Source: Streptomyces sp. CA-278952
GTDB taxonomy: Bacteria > Actinomycetota > Actinomycetes > Streptomycetales > Streptomycetaceae
NCBI RefSeq assembly: GCF_028747205.1
Contig: NZ_CP112880.1
Location: 1,240,001-1,304,000 of the forward strand
DNA: 64,000 nucleotides
Reading direction: 5' to 3'
Of this stretch, positions 53,562-60,238 are shown piece after piece; position 1 is the stretch's first letter, and each line of letters opens with the position of its first letter. Below the pieces are notes generated by a model that saw only the letters and a list, made by a program, of their open reading frames with translations, had not been told where the DNA came from and made no database searches. The position numbers were made by a program, and so were the translations under genes.

Positions 53562-54404
53562 GTGCCGGAACCGGTCGACACGGTCGAGATGCAGGCCGCG
53601 CTGTTGAGGCTGCGCCGCACGAGCGGGCTCCCGGTGGTCTTCGGCGGCCTGCTGTCCGACGCGCGCCATGCGCGGATCGCCGAGCTGAACGGAGCGCAGA
53701 CCAGTGCGCTGCGGGGGCTGGTCATCTCCGCCGGGAGCGGCCTGGGCGGCAAGGCCATCGCGCTGTCCCGGCCCTGTGCGGTGACGGACTACGCCTCGTC
53801 GCGCCACATCAGCCACGAGTACGACGCGGCGGTGGCGGCGGAGGGGCTGCGCTCGGTCGTCGTGGTCCCGGTCGTCGTACGGCGTGCGGTGCGGGGCGTG
53901 CTGTACGGGGCGCTGCGTACGCCGGTCACGCTGGGCGACCGGACGTTCGACGCGATGGTGGCGGCGGCCCGTGACGTGGAGCAGTCGCTCGCGGTGCGGG
54001 ACGAGGTGCGGCGGTTGCTGGCGGCGGGCCGGGAGCAGGTGACCGATCCGGACACGGTGCCCGGCGCCTGGGAGGACGTGCGCGAGGCCCACCGCGAACT
54101 GCGCGCCCTGGTCCCGAGGGTTCTGGACCCGGCCCTGCGCGACGAGTTGCTGGACGTCTGCGGGCGGCTGGCCTCGGCGGCGGGGGCCAGGGTGCCCGCG
54201 GCCCGGGAGGTCCGCCTCGCGCCGCGCGAGGTGGACGTGGTGGCGTGTGTGGCGGCGGGCGCGACGAACGCGGCGGCCGCCGAGCGGCTGGGGTTGCGGC
54301 CGGAGACGGTGAAGGGGTATCTGCGGTCCGCGATGCGGAAGTTGGGGGCGCACACGCGGCTGGAGGCCGTGGTGGCGGCCCGCCGGGCGGGGCTGCTGCC
54401 CTGA
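53562..54404 (+). CDS. GAF-LuxR transcriptional regulator
   Basis: A 280-aa protein with an N-terminal GAF-like sensor (about 10-150; GLVISAGSGLGGKAIALSRPCAVTDY region), a helical linker (about 155-215) and a C-terminal LuxR/GerE HTH (about 218-275; LAPREVDVVACVAAGATNAA, then TVKGYLRSAMRKL). GTG 53562 follows GGAGG by eight bases. It is divergent from the two acyl-CoA ligase genes, 132 bp away, and probably activates or represses them in response to the acid or its CoA ester. No operator could be read with confidence. Confidence 0.85.
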   Translation: MPEPVDTVEMQAALLRLRRTSGLPVVFGGLLSDARHARIAELNGAQTSALRGLVISAGSGLGGKAIALSRPCAVTDYASSRHISHEYDAAVAAEGLRSVVVVPVVVRRAVRGVLYGALRTPVTLGDRTFDAMVAAARDVEQSLAVRDEVRRLLAAGREQVTDPDTVPGAWEDVREAHRELRALVPRVLDPALRDELLDVCGRLASAAGARVPAAREVRLAPREVDVVACVAAGATNAAAAERLGLRPETVKGYLRSAMRKLGAHTRLEAVVAARRAGLLP

Positions 54405-54446
54405 CCCCCCACCCCTGATCTGCGGGCCGCGGGGCCGCAGAGGGTC

Positions 54447-55583
54447 TCAGTCGCCGTAGTCCAGGAACGTGCCGAACCGGACGTCGTGGTCCGTCGCGTC
54501 CGTCATCACGGTCAGCATTCGCGCCGCCTCCTCGGTGATCTCCGCGCGCTCGGCGCGGACCAGGCTCCGCAGCGGCTGGACGGTCAGGATCGCGGTGCCG
54601 CCCTCGCGTTCGACGCGCCAGACCGCGTCGAAGAACCCGTCGATCAGCACGGACCCGTACGCCTGGTTGCCCACCCCGTTGCGCCCCTTGTTCACCGGGG
54701 CGATCACACGGGTGCGGTCGGCGTGGCCGAGGAGGAGGTTGTCGAACTCGGGCAGGAAGCGCGGCGGGGCCGGGGTGCCCGGGTCGGGGCGCGGGGCGTC
54801 CGGGAGGTCGAAGAGCTCGACGCCCCTCTCGTCCCGGAAGGTGAGCAGCCGGGGCCTGAGCCGTTCGAAGACCTCCTTCGTGCGGGTGAGTCCCGCCCAT
54901 GCCTGGAAGTCCATCACCGAGGCGGGGCCGAACGCGCCCAGGTAGCGCAGCACGGTGGCGTCGGGCGCGGCCACCGGTTCGGCGGGCCGGCCCAGCCAGT
55001 GCTCCGCGGTGGTCAGGGCGACCTGTCCACCGCGTCCCCACAGTCCGCGCGGGGTGACCTGGACCAGGGGCAGCAGACAGCGGGCGGCGACGGTGAGCGC
55101 GAGGGGGTCGGCGTCCGGCCAGCGGGCGAGGAGCTCCTCCCGCAGCTCCTTCACCGGACGCGGGCGCTCCACGACCAGCTCCTCGGCCACCGCGGCGAGC
55201 CGGTCCAGGTCCACTCCTTCCAGCCCGTGCCGGAAGGTCTTCAGCTCTCGCTCGCGCGCCGCCTGCACCAGGGGGCGCAGGGTGAGCGCGTCGTCCGCCG
55301 TATGGGTGTGGAGGGTGGAGCGGAGGGTGACGATCCGGACCACCTCGCGGGACTCCATCAGGGCGGACAGCTCTTCGGGGTCGAAGTCCGCGAGGCGGGC
55401 GTACAGCTGGAAGTAGGGGGGCTTGGTGTTCTGGGCCTGGAGCCCGAGGAGGTGCGCGACCGCGTCCTTCGCGGACATCGCCGACCGGCGCAGCAGGAGC
55501 TGTCGCTCCAGGGTCGCCCGGTTGAGCGCCCGCGCGCAGAGGACGGTGGGCTGTGCGGCGGTGCGGTGCGTCTTCGCTGCCAT
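54447..55583 (-). CDS. AlkZ-like winged-helix DNA-glycosylase-fold protein
   Basis: A 378-aa member of the HTH_42/AlkZ (YcaQ) family. These proteins wrap DNA with tandem winged helices, and several unhook crosslinked or bulky alkylated bases. The catalytic Q-x-Q motif is present as LGLQAQN (about 47-53). Further family features are FQLYARLADFDP, LRSTLHTHTADDA and LLPEFDNLLLGHADR-like segments (FLPEFDNLLLGHADR here, about 288-302). It could be a housekeeping repair enzyme or a self-resistance protein for a genotoxin; no toxin cluster is beside it. The start is ATG 55583, with no strong ribosome site. Confidence 0.82.
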   Translation of the reverse strand: MAAKTHRTAAQPTVLCARALNRATLERQLLLRRSAMSAKDAVAHLLGLQAQNTKPPYFQLYARLADFDPEELSALMESREVVRIVTLRSTLHTHTADDALTLRPLVQAARERELKTFRHGLEGVDLDRLAAVAEELVVERPRPVKELREELLARWPDADPLALTVAARCLLPLVQVTPRGLWGRGGQVALTTAEHWLGRPAEPVAAPDATVLRYLGAFGPASVMDFQAWAGLTRTKEVFERLRPRLLTFRDERGVELFDLPDAPRPDPGTPAPPRFLPEFDNLLLGHADRTRVIAPVNKGRNGVGNQAYGSVLIDGFFDAVWRVEREGGTAILTVQPLRSLVRAERAEITEEAARMLTVMTDATDHDVRFGTFLDYGD

Positions 55584-55708
55584 GGTCCGCACGGTACGGG
55601 GGCTTGCGGACAGCTGCGGTCCGCTAGGACGCGGTCCTGATCCGCCGGACACGCCCGGGGTGGCGGGCGCGCGTCACGTCCGCCGGGCCCGTGCCCCGGG
55701 CGCCCCGG

Positions 55709-56746
55709 TCAGGCGGCGGTCGCCGGGGTGACCCGCTCGCCCGGGGGCACCGGGCCCGGGGGTGTGCCGTCGCCGAACGGGCGACCGCCGAGCTGGTCGC
55801 GGTGGTGCGGAGCGGTCCAGCCGGAGAGGTCGGGGCCGGCGGGGACGATGCCGGTGGGGTTGATGCCGGTGTGCACCTGGTAGTAGTGCCGCTTGATGTG
55901 GTCGAAGTCGACCGTGTCGCCGAATCCGGGCGTCTGGTAGAGGTCGCGGACGTAGCCCCACAGGACGGGGTCCTCGGTCAGCTTGTTCCGGTTGCACTTG
56001 AAGTGGCCGTGGTAGACGGCGTCGAAGCGGACCAGGGTGGTGAAGAGCCGGATGTCGGCCTCGGTGATGGTGTCGCCGACCAGGTAGCGGCGGTCCGCGA
56101 GGCGGGCGGAGACCAGGTCGAGGCGGCGGAACAGGGCGGCGTACGCCTCCTCGTACTCCTCCTGGGAGCTGGCGAACCCCGCGCGGTACACGCCGTTGTT
56201 GACGTCCCGGTAGATGCCCTCCATGACCTCGTCGATCTCGTCGCGCAACGGTTCCGGGTAGAGGTCGGGGGCGCCGGGCCGGTGCAGCGCGGTCCATTCG
56301 GTGGCGAGGTCGAGGGTGATCCGCTGGTAGTCGTTGGTGACCAGTTTCCCGCTCGGTACGTCCACGATCGCGGGCACGCTGACACCGCCGGGATAGCCGC
56401 GCTCCCGGGCGTCGTAGGCCTCGCTCAGGTGGCGGATGCCGAGGACCGGGTCCGTGCCGCCCGGGTCGAGGGTGAAGCGCCAGCTGCGGTCGTCCTGGAT
56501 CGGGTCGGCGACGGCGAGGGGGAGGGCGTCCTCCAGGCCGAGGAGGCGCCGGGAGACCAGGGCGCGGCTCGCCCAGGGGCAGGCACGGCTGACGACGAGC
56601 CGGTAGCGGCCCGGCTCCACGGGCCATCCGTCGCGCCCGTCGGCGGTGATGCGGTCGGCGAAGTGGCTCCGGGACCGCTTGAACGGCTTGTGGCCGTAGG
56701 AGGTGTTGCCGTCGCTCCCGGCGCTGTCCGCTGTCGTGTCGCTCAT
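55709..56746 (-). CDS. Xi-class quinone reductase (glutathionyl/mycothionyl-hydroquinone reductase)
   Basis: A 345-aa transferase of the Xi class (YqjG/ECM4/PcpF-like). The N-terminal thioredoxin-fold part carries the catalytic CPWA (about 54-57), and the C-terminal helical domain (about 170-320) has RFDAVYHGHFKCNRNKL and YQTPGFGDTVDFDHIKRHYY-type family sequence. The family reduces S-conjugated hydroquinones. Actinomycetes make mycothiol, not glutathione, so this is probably a mycothionyl-hydroquinone reductase. It overlaps the upstream MFS exporter gene by 4 bases, suggesting joint action against quinones or electrophiles. Confidence 0.85.
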   Translation of the reverse strand: MSDTTADSAGSDGNTSYGHKPFKRSRSHFADRITADGRDGWPVEPGRYRLVVSRACPWASRALVSRRLLGLEDALPLAVADPIQDDRSWRFTLDPGGTDPVLGIRHLSEAYDARERGYPGGVSVPAIVDVPSGKLVTNDYQRITLDLATEWTALHRPGAPDLYPEPLRDEIDEVMEGIYRDVNNGVYRAGFASSQEEYEEAYAALFRRLDLVSARLADRRYLVGDTITEADIRLFTTLVRFDAVYHGHFKCNRNKLTEDPVLWGYVRDLYQTPGFGDTVDFDHIKRHYYQVHTGINPTGIVPAGPDLSGWTAPHHRDQLGGRPFGDGTPPGPVPPGERVTPATAA

Positions 56747-58242
56747 GCCGCGCTCCTCGATGCTTCGTTCGGTTCGTGTGCTGTGCGTCGTCTGCCCCGT
56801 CGGTCGGCTCCGACCTCCGCCAGCGCCACGATCAGGGCGGCCAGGACGAAGGCGACGGAGACGACGAGCCCGTGGTCGTAGGCGTCGGCCCAGCCGTCCG
56901 GGCCGACCTGGGCGAAGAACACCGCGCCGACGGCGGCGATCCCGATCGCGGAGCCGACCCGCTGGCCGGTCTGCAGGGTCCCCCCGGCGCTGCCGGCCCG
57001 GTTCACCGGCACCTCCGCGAGGGTCAGCGTCTGGTTCGGGGCGATGACCAGGCCGCTGCCGAGACCGGCGAGGAGCAACGGGGCGGCCATCGCCCAGCCC
57101 GCGCCGGTGCCGGGGACCAGGTGGACGGCGAGGGCGGTGCCGGCGAGGCCCACGGCGACCATGGCCAGGCCCGCCACCACGAGGGGGCGGCCGAAGCGCC
57201 CGACGAGCCGGCCTCCGATGGACGCGGCGACGCCGGAGCCGAGGGCGAAGGGGGTGATGGCGAGCCCGGCCAGGAGGGCGGAGTAGCCCAGACCGGACTG
57301 GAGATAGAGCGTCGTGACGAAGAAGATCGAGGTGAACCCGGCGAAGTAGAGCAGGATCAGCAGGCAGCCCAGCCAGAACGAGCGCAGCCGGAACAACGAC
57401 AGGTCCAGGACCGGGTGGGTGGGTCCGCCCGCGCATCGCGACTCCCAGGCCACGAACGCGGCGAGCAGGGCCCCGGCCAGGACGAGGAGCAGCCACTTTC
57501 CGTTTCCGGGCCACTGGTGGGCCTGGACGAACGGCAGCAGCAGCGCCAGCACCCCGGCCCCGAGCAGGGCGACGCCCACCGGGTCCAGGTCGCGCGGCCT
57601 CACCCGGCCGGCCGAGGGGGTGTCCGGGAGCAGCCGGTGGGCGAGCAGCAGGCAGACGGCGCCGAGCGGGAGGTTGACGTAGAAGACCCAGCGCCAGCCG
57701 TGGTCCGGTCCGGCGGCCTGGATGAGCAGGCCGCCGAGCAGCGGACCCACGGCCGTGGAGATGCCGACGACGGTGCCGAACATGCCGAAGGCCCGGCCGC
57801 GCTCGCGCCCGGAGAACATCTGCTGGATCAGGGCGGAGATCTGCGGGGAGATCAGCCCGCCCGCGATGCCCTGCACCAGGCGGGCGACGACCAGCCACAG
57901 GCTGGACTGGGCGGCCCCGCAGGCTGCGGAGGCCAGGGTGAAGAGGGCGAGCCCCGCCATGAAGACCGCCCGGCGGCCCCGCGCGTCGCCCAGGCGTCCG
58001 GCGGGGATGAGGAAGAGCCCAAAGGCGAGTGCGTAGCCGGAGAGCACCCATTGGAGGTCGGACTCGGGGGTGTTCAGGCCCTCGCGGATCGAGGGGAGGG
58101 CCACGTTGACGATGGAGACGTCCAGCAGGGTCATGAAGCCCGCCACCAGGCAGACGGCCAGGGCCCGCCAACGCCGGGGGTCGGGTCCGTCCGGGGCGGT
58201 CTCGTCCCCGGCCGGCCCGGGATGCGCCGCGCTCCGTGCCAT
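56743..58242 (-). CDS. MFS multidrug exporter, DHA2 (EmrB/QacA) family
   Basis: A 499-aa exporter with 14 predicted membrane segments from about residue 30 to 480. The motif LDVSIVNVALPSI in TM1, GRLGDARGRRAVF after TM2 and GIGGGLISPQ-like LVQGIAGGLISPQISALIQ in TM4 are DHA2 marks. It is first gene of a two-gene unit with the Xi-class reductase (ATGA overlap). It probably exports quinone-like or cationic toxic compounds. No TetR or MarR regulator is adjacent. Confidence 0.9.
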   Translation of the reverse strand: MARSAAHPGPAGDETAPDGPDPRRWRALAVCLVAGFMTLLDVSIVNVALPSIREGLNTPESDLQWVLSGYALAFGLFLIPAGRLGDARGRRAVFMAGLALFTLASAACGAAQSSLWLVVARLVQGIAGGLISPQISALIQQMFSGRERGRAFGMFGTVVGISTAVGPLLGGLLIQAAGPDHGWRWVFYVNLPLGAVCLLLAHRLLPDTPSAGRVRPRDLDPVGVALLGAGVLALLLPFVQAHQWPGNGKWLLLVLAGALLAAFVAWESRCAGGPTHPVLDLSLFRLRSFWLGCLLILLYFAGFTSIFFVTTLYLQSGLGYSALLAGLAITPFALGSGVAASIGGRLVGRFGRPLVVAGLAMVAVGLAGTALAVHLVPGTGAGWAMAAPLLLAGLGSGLVIAPNQTLTLAEVPVNRAGSAGGTLQTGQRVGSAIGIAAVGAVFFAQVGPDGWADAYDHGLVVSVAFVLAALIVALAEVGADRRGRRRTAHEPNEASRSAA

Positions 58243-58370
58243 GGTTCGCACCTTAGGTCGCGTGGAGTGTTTCCTCACCCAGGACGCGTCCGCGCCGGTG
58301 GCCCGGATTCCGGATTTCCGGACGGGCCCGTGGCGGCGTGGCAGCGCCCGGTGGGGGTACTGGTTCCCGC

Positions 58371-58766
58371 ATGACTGTGGAGAAAACGAGCGTCCTCGTC
58401 CTTGACTGCGCCGAACCCGTCGAACTGGCCGAGTTCTACGCGGCTCTGCTCGACGCGGAGATACGGATCGGCTCCGACCCCGACTTCGTCGAGATCGTCG
58501 GCAACGACGGCGTCCGGCTGGCGATCCGCCGCGACCACGGCTACGCCCCGCCGAGCTGGCCGCGCCCGGAGGACTCGCAGCAGGCGCACCTGCGGATCCT
58601 GGTCGGCGCAGAGAACATCGACGAGGCCGAGCGGGAGGCGATCGGGCTGGGGGCCCGGCCCGTCGACACCGGCGACAGCAACAGCGGCCCCCGGGACGTG
58701 AGGGTGTACGGGGACCCGGCGGGCCACTCGTTCTCGTTGGCGGTCTACCCGCTGCCCCAGGGCTGA
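58371..58766 (+). CDS. VOC-superfamily (glyoxalase/dioxygenase fold) protein
   Basis: A 131-aa protein with two paired beta-alpha-beta-beta-beta modules (about 5-60 and 70-127). CAEPVELAEFYAALLDAEI is typical of the glyoxalase-like domain of Streptomyces VOC proteins, and VYGDPAGHSFSLAVYP closes it with a metal-ligand-like Glu/His region. The substrate is unknown; some relatives bind antibiotics. A TACTGG element 8-13 bases before ATG 58371 and the absence of a ribosome site allow a leaderless message. Confidence 0.8.
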   Translation: MTVEKTSVLVLDCAEPVELAEFYAALLDAEIRIGSDPDFVEIVGNDGVRLAIRRDHGYAPPSWPRPEDSQQAHLRILVGAENIDEAEREAIGLGARPVDTGDSNSGPRDVRVYGDPAGHSFSLAVYPLPQG

Positions 58767-58817
58767 GCGACCAGGGAGGGCCGGGCGGGAGACCGGCACA
58801 CCGGCGCACAAGGACGG

Positions 58818-58859
58818 GCGCTGGGCGGCAGGGCCCCAACAGGCCCTGCCGCCCAGCGC
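58818..58859 (+). terminator. Terminator after the VOC gene
   Basis: An 18-bp perfect stem (58818-58835 with 58842-58859; loop CCAACA) followed by GTTAAT, 52 bases past the VOC stop and just before the cellulase promoter. Confidence 0.9.
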
Positions 58860-58870
58860 GTTAATAGACA

Positions 58871-58917
58871 GGAAAGTTTCCCAACACGGTTGACGGCAAT
58901 TGAAAGGAAGCTTTACT
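58871..58917 (+). promoter_or_regulatory. Cellulase promoter with a GGAAAGTTTCC palindrome
   Basis: GGAAAGTTTCC (58871-58881) is a perfect palindrome around one base, lying 9 bp before a TTGACG -35 box (58890-58895). TTTACT (58912-58917) is a plausible -10 box at 16-bp spacing. GAAAG...CTTTC (58902-58920) forms a second inverted repeat over the -10 region. The CebR cellulose operator (TGGGAGCGCTCCCA) was looked for and not found. A different regulator may act here. Confidence 0.5.
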
Positions 58918-58968
58918 TTCAGTCCTGCCGACATGGCGCCTCCCACCCCCTCCGAAGGGAGCACCACC

Positions 58969-60048
58969 ATGCACCAGCGCACCACTCCCCCCACCGGCAC
59001 CGCCGTCACGACCCCTCGCCGCACAATGGCCCGCAAGGCCCTGCTCGCCGCGTCCGCGCTCGGTGTCGTCACCGCACTGATGGCCCCCGTCCGGGCGGGA
59101 GCCGCCCCGGCCCCCGCCTCCCCCGCCGCCGCCACCCCGCTCGCCGCCAACGGACAGCTCTCCGTCTGCGGCCGTCAGCTCTGCAACGACTCCGGCCAGG
59201 CGGTCGCGCTCAACGGGATGAGCACGCACGGCACCCAGTGGTACGCCCAGTGCGTCACGGACGGATCGCTCAACGCCCTGGCCCAGGACTGGCGCGCCGA
59301 CGTGCTGCGCGTCTCCACCTACGTGCAGGAGGGCGGGTACGAGACCGACCCGGCCGGATTCACCGCCCGGGCGCAGAAGTTCGTCGACGCGGCGCACGCC
59401 CGCGGCATGTACGCGGTCATCGACTGGCACATGCTCTCCCCGGGCGACCCGAACGCCAACCTGGCGCGGGCGAAGACCTTCTTCACGGCGATGGCGAAGA
59501 AGTACAAGAACCACCCGGGTGTGCTCTACGAGATCGCCAACGAGCCCTCGGGCGTGAGCTGGTCGCGCATCAAGTCGTACGCGGAGCAGATCATTCCGGT
59601 GATCCGGGCCCAGGACCCCGACGCGGTGGTCCTGGTCGGAACGCGCGCCTGGTCGTCCTTCGGCGTTTCCGAGGGCTCCAGCGAGTCGGAGGTCGTGAAC
59701 AACCCCGTCCGCGCCTCGAACATCATGTACACCTTCCACTTCTACGCGGCCTCGCACCGCGAGGAGTATCTGAGCGCGCTCGACCGGGCCTCGGACAAAC
59801 TGCCCGTGTTCGTCACCGAGTTCGGCACGCAGAACTACGCGGGCGAGGGCGCCAACGACTTCACCATGTCGCAGCGCTACCTCGACCTGATGAAGCGCAA
59901 GAAGATCTCGTGGACCAACTGGAACTACTCCGACGACCACCGTTCCGGGGCCGTCTTCAAGACCGGCACCTGCGACGGGACCAACTGGACGGGAACAGGG
60001 GTCCTGAAGGAGGCCGGGGTCTGGATCCGCGACCGCATCCGCCAGTGA
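58969..60048 (+). CDS. Secreted GH5-family endoglucanase
   Basis: A 359-aa cellulase. A signal peptide with Arg residues (TPRRTMARKALL, then a hydrophobic run to about 46) is followed by a Pro/Ala linker and a GH5 barrel (about 60-355). The acid/base Glu lies in YEIANEPSG (about 190), the nucleophile Glu in FVTEFGTQNY (about 284), and ADVLRVST and WHMLSPGDPN are typical GH5_2 features. It has no carbohydrate-binding module, so it acts on soluble or accessible beta-1,4-glucan. ATG 58969 follows GAAGGGAG by about eight bases. Confidence 0.93.
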   Translation: MHQRTTPPTGTAVTTPRRTMARKALLAASALGVVTALMAPVRAGAAPAPASPAAATPLAANGQLSVCGRQLCNDSGQAVALNGMSTHGTQWYAQCVTDGSLNALAQDWRADVLRVSTYVQEGGYETDPAGFTARAQKFVDAAHARGMYAVIDWHMLSPGDPNANLARAKTFFTAMAKKYKNHPGVLYEIANEPSGVSWSRIKSYAEQIIPVIRAQDPDAVVLVGTRAWSSFGVSEGSSESEVVNNPVRASNIMYTFHFYAASHREEYLSALDRASDKLPVFVTEFGTQNYAGEGANDFTMSQRYLDLMKRKKISWTNWNYSDDHRSGAVFKTGTCDGTNWTGTGVLKEAGVWIRDRIRQ

Positions 60049-60172
60049 CCCCGGCCGTCCGGACGGGACGCACACCCGCATGACCCGCCCGGTGCGGTCC
60101 TCCCCCCGGACCGCACCGGGCGCCTGTCCGTGGTGCTCACCCGGGATACGCCCGGAATTAACCTCCAACGCC

Positions 60173-60201
60173 TTGTCATGCCTGTTCTACGCGCATAGCT
60201 T
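60173..60201 (+). promoter_or_regulatory. Candidate promoter of the secreted nuclease
   Basis: TTGTCA (60173-60178), a 17-bp spacer and TAGCTT (60196-60201) form a plausible vegetative promoter, giving a leader of about 30 bases before GTG 60239. No PHO-box repeat (GTTCACC) was seen, although phosphate control is common for such nucleases. Confidence 0.45.
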
Positions 60202-60238
60202 TTGCCCCTCCTACTCAGTTCAGTTGGGGGCACCTCCC

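Noticed and set aside
58300..58322. TTCCGGATTTCCGGA near the VOC gene as a class B box
   Set aside because: The arms are shifted by one base (CCGGA, not CGGAA) and the pattern reads better as a direct repeat; flanking genes have no link to purine use.
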